Positions 17,167 through 25,715 are shown, numbered from the stretch's first letter. The stretch: DNA of 64,000 nt from an uncultured Acidobacteriota bacterium (GCA_903832055.1 CAILAC010000013.1:248001-312000), one strand, 5' to 3'. A program made the numbers and translations. Notes: generated by a model not told the origin, from the letters alone.

Positions 17167-18711
17167 TCAGCCGCGATCGCCTTGAACCTTAGTCATCGCG
17201 CATCCCAGCAGAAACACTGCGCCGGCAGAATACCCCAGCGCAAACTCAGGCGCGACCCACCATCCGATGTGCCCCACAACGCCCCCCGGCGTCAGCGTAA
17301 ATGCGTGTATCACCCCAAACGCTGAGAGCACCGCCGCCGCGCCTAACCACCCCGCCGCTTGCGCAAATCTTCTTTGGATCGCCAGCGCAAGAGCCGCCGA
17401 CCAAAGCATCGATGTCAGCAATCCACCCTGCCCCAGCGCGACCAGCCCAGACAGGGCCAGTTCTGACCCGATCCGCGGCACAACTTCTGCAATCGAACTA
17501 TTGGCCTTCGACAACACCGAATCAAGCAAACTTGTGGCCCATTGAGCCAGCATGGGCACCAGCCCCAGAGCCACCGCAACTGACTGATTCGCCGGTACTT
17601 CCACAAACGCCTGGCCCACTGTCACCAGCCCAAACCACACAATCACAGGCCCCGCCACTTCGAGCGGAATCACCCGCAGCACGAGCGGTAGCACCCCCGT
17701 CATGCACAGCACCACCGTCACCAACCCGTTGAGCGCAGAATAGCCCGACCGAGCTCCATTCGCCTTGTGCGCCGCGTGGCCCACATAGAGTGTCGTCGGA
17801 AAAGGGCTCCCCAGGCAGGCAGCCGCGAGGGTCGCCAGCCCATTCATCAGAAGAGAAGGCGTCGTTTTGAAATCATCCCCGGCCAACTTCACCGACTCAA
17901 GAATCTGCAGCGAGGCGAGCGTATCGAGCGCCGCCAACGGCAGGATGATCGTCAGGTAGCTCCACCACTGACCCTGTCCAAACAAGGCAAATACATTGAT
18001 AGCGTGAGGCCAATACAGCCCTGGCTCAATCGCCACGGTGGCCGGAGCCTCGTACAAATGAAAGTAGCGCAGCACCGCCACCAGCGCCGCTCCAAGCCCA
18101 ATTGCCACAAGCGCCGGAGGAATGCGCACCGGCAATCGCATCCGCGATCCGTAAAACGTAAACAGCACTACCATCGGCAACAGTGCCACCGCTGGATGTT
18201 CAAACACCCCAAAGACAAATCCCAGGCACAAATACGCCAGAGCCAGCCCAGCCAGCGGGCAAAGCAGCGCCGCCCGCGGTGTGTGCCGACGCAGCCAATC
18301 GGTTCCAAATGCCCCGACCGTCTGCACCACGCCGCTTAGCAAACTGGCAAAAATCCCCGCATGCCAGGCCAGGGTCGCGTCATGTGTTCGCGCATACACC
18401 GGGCCCATAATCAGAAAAACATACGCAAAAATCGTCGGTGTATTCACCCCAAACGGAATCGCCGTCACGTCATCGCGCCCCGTTTGCCGCGCCAGGCGAC
18501 GCGCCTGCCATGCATAGAACAGGTTCCCGGCAAACACCGAAAGCGCCACGCCCGGCAGCACCCGCCCTACGACAAACTCGGTTGAAAACCCGCACACCGG
18601 CGCCAGACCTACAATCAGCAACAGATCAGGAAAGCCGGAAAGGAACAGCCCAAAGAACCCGTCCACATCGCCAGAGGTGAACCATGCTGGCCTGTGCGCA
18701 TCCCTCTTCAC
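17167..18711 (-). CDS. NCS2-type xanthine/uracil permease family transporter
   Basis: A 514-residue inner-membrane protein with 12-14 hydrophobic segments. The N-terminal WFTSGDVDGFFGLFLSGFPD and the TAIPFGVNTPTIFAYVFLI segment match the NCS2/AzgA-like nucleobase permease group. The start GTG at 18711 shares one base with the TAG of the upstream Rieske oxygenase gene, so translation is coupled. A longer frame runs into that gene and is less likely. A substrate such as a purine or a related heterocycle is plausible from the family, but transport has been shown for few members of this subgroup. Confidence 0.78.
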   Translation of the reverse strand: MKRDAHRPAWFTSGDVDGFFGLFLSGFPDLLLIVGLAPVCGFSTEFVVGRVLPGVALSVFAGNLFYAWQARRLARQTGRDDVTAIPFGVNTPTIFAYVFLIMGPVYARTHDATLAWHAGIFASLLSGVVQTVGAFGTDWLRRHTPRAALLCPLAGLALAYLCLGFVFGVFEHPAVALLPMVVLFTFYGSRMRLPVRIPPALVAIGLGAALVAVLRYFHLYEAPATVAIEPGLYWPHAINVFALFGQGQWWSYLTIILPLAALDTLASLQILESVKLAGDDFKTTPSLLMNGLATLAAACLGSPFPTTLYVGHAAHKANGARSGYSALNGLVTVVLCMTGVLPLVLRVIPLEVAGPVIVWFGLVTVGQAFVEVPANQSVAVALGLVPMLAQWATSLLDSVLSKANSSIAEVVPRIGSELALSGLVALGQGGLLTSMLWSAALALAIQRRFAQAAGWLGAAAVLSAFGVIHAFTLTPGGVVGHIGWWVAPEFALGYSAGAVFLLGCAMTKVQGDRG

Positions 18712-19733
18712 TAGGCGACACCGTACGTAAATCCGATTTGCCGCAGCCACTTCCGATAAGCAATTGCCATCCGATCAGAACGCAAATGCAGCTCGGCCTG
18801 CAGGTCGAGCGGCAGCAATTCCGGCCGCTGCGATTCGACAATCGCCTTGTCCTGCCCTGCCACAAAGTCCTGAAATGCAATCAGTTCCGCCTCTGGAATC
18901 TCGTGGCCGTAGTTCATCGCCATCACCATCCGCATCTCCGAGTGTTCCGCATCGACGGGCACCACCTGCGCCAGAATGCCAAACTGCTGCGCTCCGTGGT
19001 GCTTCACAAATCCCGCCGTCAGCGGCCCCTGCACCTCATAGTGATAGCTCACATAAGCACCCTGCCCCGTGCCGTCCGGATCGGGCTGCCAGATGCGAAT
19101 ATCATTCGCCTCCGGTCCTGAATGTGGACCCCGCGTCCCCTTTGTTACCTCGTAGTCTTCAATCTCACTGCGCAACGGGTCCCCGAGCAGCCCGCTGTGC
19201 ACAATGCCCAGGTGCGCCACGTCCAGCAGGTTTTCAATCAATCGCGGCCCAAGCGCCCTGAATCGGTACGGCCCCGCCAGCATCACGCGAAACCCTTCCG
19301 CCTCGGCAATCGGAAACTCCGGCAATCCACCCGCAGGCTCTCCAAAGCATACCCAGATCACTCCGTATCGCTCCCGCACCGCATATACCTGCGCTCGCGC
19401 CTTCCCCGGTGGCATCAGCCCCGGATGCGCGGGAATCGCCACGCACAGCCCCGACCCGGCATATTTCCAGCCATGATACGGGCACTCCAGGCAATCTCCG
19501 TCTACTCCAGCTTTCACCGTTCCAAGGGAAAGCTTCGCCCCGCGATGGATACACAGATCAAGCCAGCAGTGCAGCCCGGAGGCCGAACGCCACAGCACCA
19601 GGTCCCGGCTCAGAGCCCGCCTTGAAACGGTCCTTCCCTGCTCCACTTCGCGCGACCAGCCCACGGCAAACCACTCCGTGAGCAGTCGCGGGTCGTCCAG
19701 AATTAGGGATGGGTCTAAGAGGTTGGCTGTCAT
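18711..19733 (-). CDS. Rieske non-heme iron oxygenase, alpha-subunit type
   Basis: A 340-residue oxygenase with an N-terminal Rieske domain: the 2Fe-2S ligands are CIHRGAKLSLG and CPYHGWKY. The C-terminal catalytic domain has the mononuclear iron motif in ENLLDVAHLGIVH, which gives the bridging Asp and two His. The size resembles vanillate/toluenesulfonate demethylases and methylxanthine N-demethylases rather than large three-component dioxygenases. A reductase partner is not in the window. The ATG at 19733 is preferred to the TTG just before. The coupled NCS2-type permease suggests that the oxygenase acts on the imported compound, possibly a purine-like heterocycle; this is inference. Confidence 0.87.
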   Translation of the reverse strand: MTANLLDPSLILDDPRLLTEWFAVGWSREVEQGRTVSRRALSRDLVLWRSASGLHCWLDLCIHRGAKLSLGTVKAGVDGDCLECPYHGWKYAGSGLCVAIPAHPGLMPPGKARAQVYAVRERYGVIWVCFGEPAGGLPEFPIAEAEGFRVMLAGPYRFRALGPRLIENLLDVAHLGIVHSGLLGDPLRSEIEDYEVTKGTRGPHSGPEANDIRIWQPDPDGTGQGAYVSYHYEVQGPLTAGFVKHHGAQQFGILAQVVPVDAEHSEMRMVMAMNYGHEIPEAELIAFQDFVAGQDKAIVESQRPELLPLDLQAELHLRSDRMAIAYRKWLRQIGFTYGVA

Positions 19734-19805
19734 CAAAAATGCCGTGATTGCTGCTCAGTGTACATGAGTCAGCAACCACGGCAATCAGGCTATTCTGAGA
19801 ACTGC

Positions 19806-22247
19806 CTACCTTTGCTCATTCAGACCGGAATTGACGCTCGACGATGCCGTTTTCAATGGACTCTTCGATCCGTTTCTCCGTTTCCGCTTCACCGGCGGTG
19901 CCGAACTCGGTGGACGATTCTTGCCATTCGACCGCTTCCCGGTCGCCTCAATCACCGCGCGCATCCAGTAATCGCCTTGCGCATCCACCTCAATGCCGTG
20001 CACTTCCCGCTCAAAGCCCGGGAATCGCTTGCCAAATTCCTCCAGCGCCAAAATCAGCTTGATCACCGGGCTATCCGCATCCCCCAGCCGCTCACCCGGC
20101 ATACATACTGGAATCCCCGGCGGATACGGCACAAGCATCACCCCGGCAATTCGGCCCGCCATCTCATTGAACTTCACCTTCTCAGTACCGTTGCGCACCA
20201 GCTTCTGATACGTCTGAGACGGGGTCAGCACCTCGACTGTGTTCAGCTCACACGCTTCTGCTTCAAGAGCACTCAGCCGCAACTCCACCATCGCCGCGTG
20301 CATCTCGTCACTCAGCTCTTTCAAGCTGACATTCCGGTACTTCGCAGGATACTTGGTTACCAGATCCGGCAAAGCCTCGCTCAACGTCGCCTCGGTATCG
20401 TAAAGCCGCTTGAATTCAAACAGATTCTCCAGCAGACTTCCCCATTTGCCCTTACTGGTTCCCACCGAAAACAGCACCAGAACCGTGTAATCGCCGGTCC
20501 GAGCAATTTCAACACGGCGCGCATCCAGAAACTCCGTCAAAATTGCCGCCGGAATCCCCCACTCAGCCACTACGCCCTGCGCATTCACGCCCGGCATCAG
20601 AATCGTCACCTTCGTGGGATCCAGCATGCAGTAATCATCCTCGACGTCATCGTCGAGATACCCATGCCAGTCCTCGCCCGGCTTCAGTGTCCAGCAGCTT
20701 GAGTTCGTCGCCAGCAGCTCATCCGAAGCATCCTCAAACAAATAGCGTGTCCCATCCAGCGGGTCCTCGACCTTGTCCGGTTGGAAGAGTCGGAAGAACC
20801 AGCCGTCGCCGCCCTCCAGCGCCCGTAGCCTGTGCGCAATCGAAGACATCGCCTTGCGGAAGCTGATCGCATCAAAGATCGTTTCCGCCATCAGCGTCGG
20901 CCCTGCCGGCTCGTCCATCATCGCCGCCGCCACGTCCAGTGAAGCAATCAGCGGATAAAACGGCGACGTCGTCCCATGCATCATGAATGCTTCGTTGAAC
21001 TGGTCAAACTCCAGCGGTGCCCTCGGGCTCAGCTTGATATGCACCATCGAAGCCATCGAGAACGCCGCCAGCATCTTGTGCGTCGACTGGACTGCAAACA
21101 GCGTAGGCCGCTCCGGCATATCATCCGCAACGTCCATCGCGAACCGCCCACGATAGATCGGATGAAACTTCGCATATGCATACCACGCCTCATCAAAGTG
21201 AATGCGCGACACACTCGGCGAAAGCTCCGTAACCAGCCGGTTCACGTCGTAGCAGAGACCGTCATACGTCGAATTCGTCACGACCGCGCACACCGCCTCC
21301 TGCGAGGCAGCTCCGGCAGAAAAAGGACTCTTCGCGATCAGTTCCTTGATAGCAGCCTGACTAAACCGCTTCAACGGAACCAGCCCGATCATCCCATAAC
21401 CGTTCCGGGTCGGGGTCAAATACACCGGCCGTGCCCCGGTCACTGTCAACGAATGGCAAATGGACTTATGGCAGTTCGCGTCGACAATGACAATATCGTC
21501 CTGCCCAATGACCCCATGCCCCACAATCTGATTTGAAGTTGACGACCCACCCAGGACGTAGAACGTCCAGTCGGCCCCAAAAATCCGCGCCGCATTCCGC
21601 TCCGACTCCCCCGGAGGCCCCACATGGTCGAGCCACGAGCCCAGCGGCGAGGTCGAGATGCCCAGATCCGACCGCATGATGTTCTCGCCAAAGAACTTGT
21701 GAAACTCCATGCCCACCGGATGCTTCAAAAACGCCACGCCACCCATATGCCCAGGCGCGTCCCAGCTGTAGGCGCCCTGATCGTTGTACTTCTTCAATTC
21801 GCGGAAATACGGCGGCAACAGCTGCTCGTTGTAGCGCTCCACGGCAAAATCCACACGGCTGGCGATAAACGCCGGCGTGTCACCAAAGAGATGGATGTAC
21901 TCGTGGACCTGCTTCACCACTTCAAGTGGCAGTTCGCTTACCAGCGTCCGGTCTGCAATCAGGAAGATTGGCACCTTCTTGTTGCGCCGCCTCACCGCGC
22001 GGATAATTCTGAGCGCGGCGCGCTCGTCAAACTGATGCTCACCCGCCAGATCCCAGTCCAGCAGAATCGCCGAGTGCGAAGGGTCGGACTTCACGAGCGA
22101 GAGGCCGTCCTCCGGGGTCGAAGTGCGAACCACTTCGTATCCCTCTTTGCTGATCGCATCTACCAGCCGTTCCATTGCTCTATCGGAAACTGAATCCGTT
22201 CCACCCACTTCGCTGGCAATCAGCAGTACCCAACGTCCCTCGTCCAT
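19806..22247 (-). CDS. Arginine/lysine/ornithine decarboxylase (acid-resistance type fold)
   Basis: An 813-residue PLP decarboxylase of the AdiA/LdcI/SpeC family. The N-terminal domain (residues 1-140) is receiver-like, as in the family wing domain. The catalytic core has DAPGHMGGVAFLKHP, the loop VLGGSSTSNQIV, HFDEAWYAYAKFHP and the PLP Lys K391 in STHKMLAAFS. The C-terminal domain follows. It decarboxylates a basic amino acid to a polyamine precursor or as an acid-stress proton sink. The length and motifs do not by themselves tell which amino acid is used; arginine is likely. No antiporter gene lies beside it. The start has GAGG 4 bases before ATG. Confidence 0.88.
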   Translation of the reverse strand: MDEGRWVLLIASEVGGTDSVSDRAMERLVDAISKEGYEVVRTSTPEDGLSLVKSDPSHSAILLDWDLAGEHQFDERAALRIIRAVRRRNKKVPIFLIADRTLVSELPLEVVKQVHEYIHLFGDTPAFIASRVDFAVERYNEQLLPPYFRELKKYNDQGAYSWDAPGHMGGVAFLKHPVGMEFHKFFGENIMRSDLGISTSPLGSWLDHVGPPGESERNAARIFGADWTFYVLGGSSTSNQIVGHGVIGQDDIVIVDANCHKSICHSLTVTGARPVYLTPTRNGYGMIGLVPLKRFSQAAIKELIAKSPFSAGAASQEAVCAVVTNSTYDGLCYDVNRLVTELSPSVSRIHFDEAWYAYAKFHPIYRGRFAMDVADDMPERPTLFAVQSTHKMLAAFSMASMVHIKLSPRAPLEFDQFNEAFMMHGTTSPFYPLIASLDVAAAMMDEPAGPTLMAETIFDAISFRKAMSSIAHRLRALEGGDGWFFRLFQPDKVEDPLDGTRYLFEDASDELLATNSSCWTLKPGEDWHGYLDDDVEDDYCMLDPTKVTILMPGVNAQGVVAEWGIPAAILTEFLDARRVEIARTGDYTVLVLFSVGTSKGKWGSLLENLFEFKRLYDTEATLSEALPDLVTKYPAKYRNVSLKELSDEMHAAMVELRLSALEAEACELNTVEVLTPSQTYQKLVRNGTEKVKFNEMAGRIAGVMLVPYPPGIPVCMPGERLGDADSPVIKLILALEEFGKRFPGFEREVHGIEVDAQGDYWMRAVIEATGKRSNGKNRPPSSAPPVKRKRRNGSKSPLKTASSSVNSGLNEQR

Positions 22248-22514
22248 CTCACCTCACACTTCCTTACGTATCCTACAACTCTTGGCCTGTTCTGTTTCCC
22301 TTGCCATCATCTCCGTCAACTCAAATTCATCTACCTGCAACACACCGCCGACACCCTCCTGGCAATCCTCTGAAGTTTGTGCCATGCAAATCCTGTTTGG
22401 GATGCCTGATTCCCCGCCATCCGCATCACTGGTACACTTGAGATTCGGACCAGAATCGCAATTTGCATTGCATCCGCAAGGTCCTCGGTATTGCATGGGA
22501 AGTGAGGAAACATA
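22248..22514. promoter_or_regulatory. Divergent intergenic region before pdxS
   Basis: A 267-base region between the divergent decarboxylase and pdxS genes that must hold both promoters. Just upstream of pdxS the half-site TTGCAT occurs three times (about 22460-22495), once as TTGCAT-CC-GCAA. The same TTGCA half-site is in the palindrome before pdxT. A shared regulator is possible but unproved. A GAGGAA site precedes the pdxS ATG. Confidence 0.35.
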
Positions 22515-23528
22515 ATGGCAGAAGCCACTCATAATGGAAGCTTTACAGGTACCAGCCTCCGTCTCAAGGTAGGTCTGGCTGAGATGCTCAAGGGCGGCGT
22601 CATCATGGACGTGATGAGCGTGGAACAGGCAAAAATCGCCGAAGAAGCTGGCGCAGTCGCCATCATGGCTCTGGAACGCGTTCCCGCCATGATCCGCGCC
22701 GAGGGCGGCGTAGCCCGCATGGCCAACCCTCGCCTTATCAAGGCCATCAAAGCCGTTGCGTCCATTCCCGTGATGGCCAAGGCGCGCATTGGCCACTTCG
22801 CTGAGGCCCAGGTCCTCGAGGCTCTCGGAGTCGACTTCATCGACGAGAGCGAAGTGCTCACCCCAGCCGACGAAGTGCACCACATCGACAAGCATCAGTT
22901 CACCATCCCCTTTGTCTGCGGCGCACGCAACCTTGGTGAAGCCCTCCGTCGCATCGCCGAGGGTGCCGCCCTCATCCGCACCAAAGGCGAGCCCGGCACC
23001 GGCGACGTCGTCCATGCCGTCCAGCACATGCGCCAGATTCGCAAGGAGATCCGCGCCCTCACCGTGCTCGGTGAAGAGGAACTCTTTGCCGCCGCCAAAG
23101 AGCACGGCGCACCCTACGAGCTGGTTCGCATGGTCGCCAAAACCGGCAAGCTTCCCGTTCCCAACTTCTCCGCAGGCGGCATCGCCACCCCCGCAGACGC
23201 AGCCCTGATGATGCAGCTCGGCGCAGAAACAGTCTTCGTCGGCAGCGGTATCTTCATGAAGTCAGGCGCGATTCCGCTCGACGTCAGCACCTGGACCGCT
23301 GAAGAAGCGTCCATCGGCCTCTGCACCTCAACCGATGTCGGCACCCCGCGCAACCCTGAAGAACGCGCTGAGGCCGTCTCCCGGGCCAAGGCCATCGTCC
23401 TCGCCACCGCTCATTTCAACGATCCGAAGATCATCGCCGAAGCCAGCGAGATCGTCACCGGCGAAATGAAAGGCCTTGCCGCCGCAGCCATCGAAGCCCA
23501 GGACCTGATGCAAACCCGCGGCTGGTAA
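22515..23528 (+). CDS. pdxS: Pyridoxal 5'-phosphate synthase, lyase subunit
   Basis: PdxS joins ribose 5-phosphate, glyceraldehyde 3-phosphate and ammonia from PdxT into PLP. The family core is clear: [17 protein letters not shown], then [28 protein letters not shown], the [12 protein letters not shown] strand and [15 protein letters not shown]. The C-terminal end is MQTRGW. It is 337 residues, about 40 longer than typical. Roughly 28 extra residues (253-280, including [17 protein letters not shown]) sit between GSGIF-MKSG and [16 protein letters not shown], where other PdxS have a direct join. The insertion is in frame and the rest is conserved, so it is probably real. A strong terminator follows. 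Confidence 0.95.
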   Translation: MAEATHNGSFTGTSLRLKVGLAEMLKGGVIMDVMSVEQAKIAEEAGAVAIMALERVPAMIRAEGGVARMANPRLIKAIKAVASIPVMAKARIGHFAEAQVLEALGVDFIDESEVLTPADEVHHIDKHQFTIPFVCGARNLGEALRRIAEGAALIRTKGEPGTGDVVHAVQHMRQIRKEIRALTVLGEEELFAAAKEHGAPYELVRMVAKTGKLPVPNFSAGGIATPADAALMMQLGAETVFVGSGIFMKSGAIPLDVSTWTAEEASIGLCTSTDVGTPRNPEERAEAVSRAKAIVLATAHFNDPKIIAEASEIVTGEMKGLAAAAIEAQDLMQTRGW

Positions 23529-23549
23529 GCACTGGCCGTCCCTACAACC

Positions 23550-23583
23550 AAAAGCCGGAGATGCCCTGCATCTCCGGCTTTTC
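23550..23583 (+). terminator. Rho-independent terminator of pdxS
   Basis: A perfect 14-pair inverted repeat (AAAAGCCGGAGATG, 5-base loop CCCTG, CATCTCCGGCTTTT) begins 21 bases after the pdxS stop and ends in a T run. It also has an A run on the other side, so it may serve both strands. Confidence 0.9.
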
Positions 23584-23606
23584 TATGTGCAGATACTTGG
23601 CAAAGT

Positions 23607-23831
23607 CTACAAAGGAAGTGATGCACGTCTATTTTGAAGTAACTCTTTCAGAATGGAGTCATACTCATAGCCGCAAAATCCAAATCGAACACAAATGATG
23701 TCTGGAAGGTATGGTTCGGGGATTCGACTACGATCAAGTTTGAAATTCATGAAGAGGTCGAACGTCCCATCGATTCCTCTTACAATTTCAACCTTTTTAA
23801 CTTGATTCGAATCTTTCCCGGTTTTGCCCAC
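23607..23831 (-). CDS. Small hypothetical protein
   Basis: A 74-residue frame starting with GTG 4 bases after a strong GGAGG. The product begins with Lys-rich residues (GKTGKDSNQVKKVE) and has a C-terminal helix-like end (YDSILKELLQNRR). It matches nothing I recognise. The region is more AT-rich than its flanks, like the adjacent toxin-antitoxin module, which suggests acquired DNA. It runs opposite to pdxS and ends just before the bidirectional terminator, which could also terminate it. The strong binding site is the main reason to list it. Confidence 0.4.
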   Translation of the reverse strand: MGKTGKDSNQVKKVEIVRGIDGTFDLFMNFKLDRSRIPEPYLPDIICVRFGFCGYEYDSILKELLQNRRASLPL

Positions 23832-23896
23832 TGCACCTCCAAAGCAACTTTTACATGCGCAGATGACTAGTGATGTGACTATATCTGGGGAAGAAG

Positions 23897-24151
23897 ATGA
23901 CTTGGCCAGTCTACGACGCGAAAGCCCGTTTCAGCGAACTCCTCGACGCAAGCGTAGAGTACGGTCCTCAAATCGTGACCCGGCGTGGCGTTGAAACAGC
24001 AGTCCTCGTTTCCATCGCCGAATGGAAGCGTCTTCAGGCTACGTCGAAGCAGTCGCTCGTCGATCCGCTAACCGACCCCAACGGTCCACATGACCTCTTC
24101 ATCCCGCCACGCCGAAGGCTCATTCTTCGGTCTTCATCCGAAAATGACTAG
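23897..24151 (+). CDS. Type II antitoxin, Phd/YefM family
   Basis: An 84-residue protein with the Phd/YefM DNA-binding N-terminus: WPVYDAKARFSELLD, then a short linker, and IVTRRGVETAVLVSIAEWKRL. The C-terminal tail is Pro/Arg-rich and would wrap a toxin. These antitoxins bind their own promoter and neutralise the partner toxin by direct contact. A purine-rich GGGGAAGA precedes the ATG. The last eight bases overlap the start of the PIN-domain toxin gene (ATGACTAG), which is the usual antitoxin-toxin order. Confidence 0.85.
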   Translation: MTWPVYDAKARFSELLDASVEYGPQIVTRRGVETAVLVSIAEWKRLQATSKQSLVDPLTDPNGPHDLFIPPRRRLILRSSSEND

Positions 24152-24569
24152 CCCACATAGGTATCTTCTCGATACCAACGTCATCTCCGAGCTGCGCAAG
24201 AGCAAACCTCACGGCGCGGTATCAGCGTGGCATCGGTTCGTCGCTTCGGAGCAAATGGCGATTCCAGCTGCAGTCATTGGCGAAATTCAAGAGGGCGTAG
24301 AGATAACCCGAAGCCAGGACCAAAGCAAGGCGCAGGAAATTTAAGCCTGGCTGGATGCAGTCATCGAGTACTACTTTGTCTACCCAATGGACGCCGTTCT
24401 GTTTCGCGAGTGGGCGAGGCTCATGGCAGGGAAATCCGATGAACTCTCAGGTGATGCCATGATCGCCGCGACCGCGCGAATCCATAAGCTAACCGTCGTC
24501 ACCCGCAACACCAGGGACTTCGCAAATTTCGGCGTCGATCTTCTGAACCCCTTCGACTACAGGCCTTGA
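24144..24569 (+). pseudogene. VapC-like PIN-domain toxin with in-frame stop
   Basis: The reading frame starts MTSPHRYLLDTNVISELRKS and ends LTVVTRNTRDFANFGVDLLNPFDY, a complete PIN RNase fold of about 141 codons. A TAA at 24342-24344 interrupts it after QSKAQEI; translation in the same frame continues as AWLDAVIEYYF. A single base change from GAA (Glu, common at this place) to TAA explains it. The first Asp (LLDTN) and Glu (GEIQEGV) of the catalytic acid set lie before the stop; the later Asp (SGDAMIAA) and TRDF lie after. The truncated 66-residue product should not be an active RNase unless the stop is read through. The upstream antitoxin appears intact. Confidence 0.85.
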
Positions 24570-24898
24570 TTCCGCATCCAAACCTTAGAAATCGATCAGC
24601 AAACACCCCGATGCCGCAGTTCTGGGAAAGCTCCTCCTCATTGCCATCGAACAACTCACCTTTCCTTTTGGCGGCTCTGCCCTTTGTCACTGCTTTGCGA
24701 GATTCGTCCAATCTCGAAATCGCTGATCACTGCAACACGCTTGCACAGAATTAAGCCGACTTCGCGCAGAATGGAATCGGCCCGTAAACTCTCCTGCTTC
24801 AATCAGTCAGCAGATGTCGCGGTCTGAGATATGAGGCATTCCAACGGTCTGTGCCACCATACCAACGCCGCTCCCCTGCTGAAGTGAAGGCAGCCTTG

Positions 24899-24921
24899 AT
24901 ATATTGCAATCTGCAATATAT
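24899..24921. promoter_or_regulatory. Perfect palindrome, likely operator of pdxT
   Basis: ATATATTGCA, 3 bases ATC, TGCAATATAT: two perfect 10-base arms. The short spacing and AT-rich arms look like a dimeric repressor or activator site rather than an RNA terminator, since no T run follows. It lies about 150 bases before the pdxT start. TTGCA half-sites also precede pdxS. Confidence 0.5.
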
Positions 24922-24936
24922 GGGTGCGTGAAACTA

Positions 24937-24947
24937 CCCCCCCCCCC
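24937..24947. repeat. Homopolymer of 11 C
   Basis: Eleven consecutive C residues, 26 bases downstream of the palindrome start arm and about 120 bases before the pdxT start. Such tracts can slip during replication and may alter promoter spacing. Sequencing or assembly error in the exact length is also possible. Confidence 0.7.
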
Positions 24948-25070
24948 TGAATATTTGCAAACCCTTCCATTATTTAAGTGGTAAACAGCCGATCGGACAA
25001 AAGTCTGTCCGCTTCACGGCGTGAAACCTACCCAGGCATGCATCCGTTATCCTGAAAACAGGAGATCGAA

Positions 25071-25715
25071 TTGTCTGAAACTCATTCCGCGCCGCACATC
25101 GGCGTCCTCGCCATTCAGGGCGATTATGAAGCGCACGCCGAGGCACTCAGAGATGCCGGCGCAATTCCATCGCTCGTCAAAACCGCCGCTGACCTTTCCG
25201 GGCCCAACGGCCAGCCACTCGACGGCCTCGTCCTTCCCGGCGGCGAATCCACAACCATGCTCAAGTTCCTCCTGCCCAACAACGGCCGCAAAGGCTTCTT
25301 TGATGAGCTAAAAGCCTTCGTCCATTCCCGGCCCACGTTCGGCACCTGCGCAGGCGCCATCCTGTTGGCCAGGGAAGTCCGCAACCCAACGCAACCGGAT
25401 AGGCCACAGCCCAGCCTCGAAGCTCTCGATATCGCCGTCGAGCGCAACGCCTACGGATCGCAGGCTGACTCCGCCATCCTTACGCTCGAAACTTCCCTGC
25501 AAGGCGGCCCGCTGGAAACCGTCTTCATCCGCGCCCCACGCATCGTCCATACTGGACCCGGCATCGAGATCCTCGCCTCGCGCGATGGCTCCCCTGTTCT
25601 TGTTCGGCAAGGCAACATCATGGCCGCCACCTTCCACCCAGAGTTATCCACAGACCGCCGGGTGCACCATCTCTTTGTCGAGATGGTCAAATCGAGACCA
25701 CAAACTCAGTCCTGA
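25071..25715 (+). CDS. pdxT: Pyridoxal 5'-phosphate synthase, glutaminase subunit
   Basis: PdxT releases ammonia from glutamine for PdxS. The 214-residue class I glutamine amidotransferase has the family start IGVLAIQGDYEAHAEAL, GGEST, the nucleophile Cys in FGTCAGAILLA, and the His-x-Glu of the triad in ATFHPELS. The triad is complete. The start is TTG with AGGAG at 25060-25064, 6 bases upstream; no ATG fits the N-terminus. Although pdxS and pdxT are usually adjacent, here about 1.5 kb and an acquired module separate them. Confidence 0.93.
   Translation: MSETHSAPHIGVLAIQGDYEAHAEALRDAGAIPSLVKTAADLSGPNGQPLDGLVLPGGESTTMLKFLLPNNGRKGFFDELKAFVHSRPTFGTCAGAILLAREVRNPTQPDRPQPSLEALDIAVERNAYGSQADSAILTLETSLQGGPLETVFIRAPRIVHTGPGIEILASRDGSPVLVRQGNIMAATFHPELSTDRRVHHLFVEMVKSRPQTQS

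Larger units (their letters stand above)
24570..25070. other. 501-base spacer before pdxT with operator-like palindrome
   Basis: No gene is supported. It probably contains the pdxT promoter, since pdxT is cut off from pdxS by a terminator and the toxin-antitoxin module. Two notable sites are a perfect palindrome at 24899-24921 and an 11-C tract at 24937-24947, each listed separately. The sequence just downstream (ATATTTGCAAACC) has another TTTGCAAA palindrome at about 24952-24959. Confidence 0.5.

Noticed and set aside
19758-20702. A +strand frame of 314 residues opposite the decarboxylase gene
   Set aside because: It is an antisense shadow rich in His, Arg and Gln; the decarboxylase on the other strand is full-length with catalytic motifs.
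22254-23105. A minus-strand frame of 283 residues over the pdxS start
   Set aside because: It lies opposite a well-supported pdxS and its promoter; composition is antisense-like (Gly/Asp/His).
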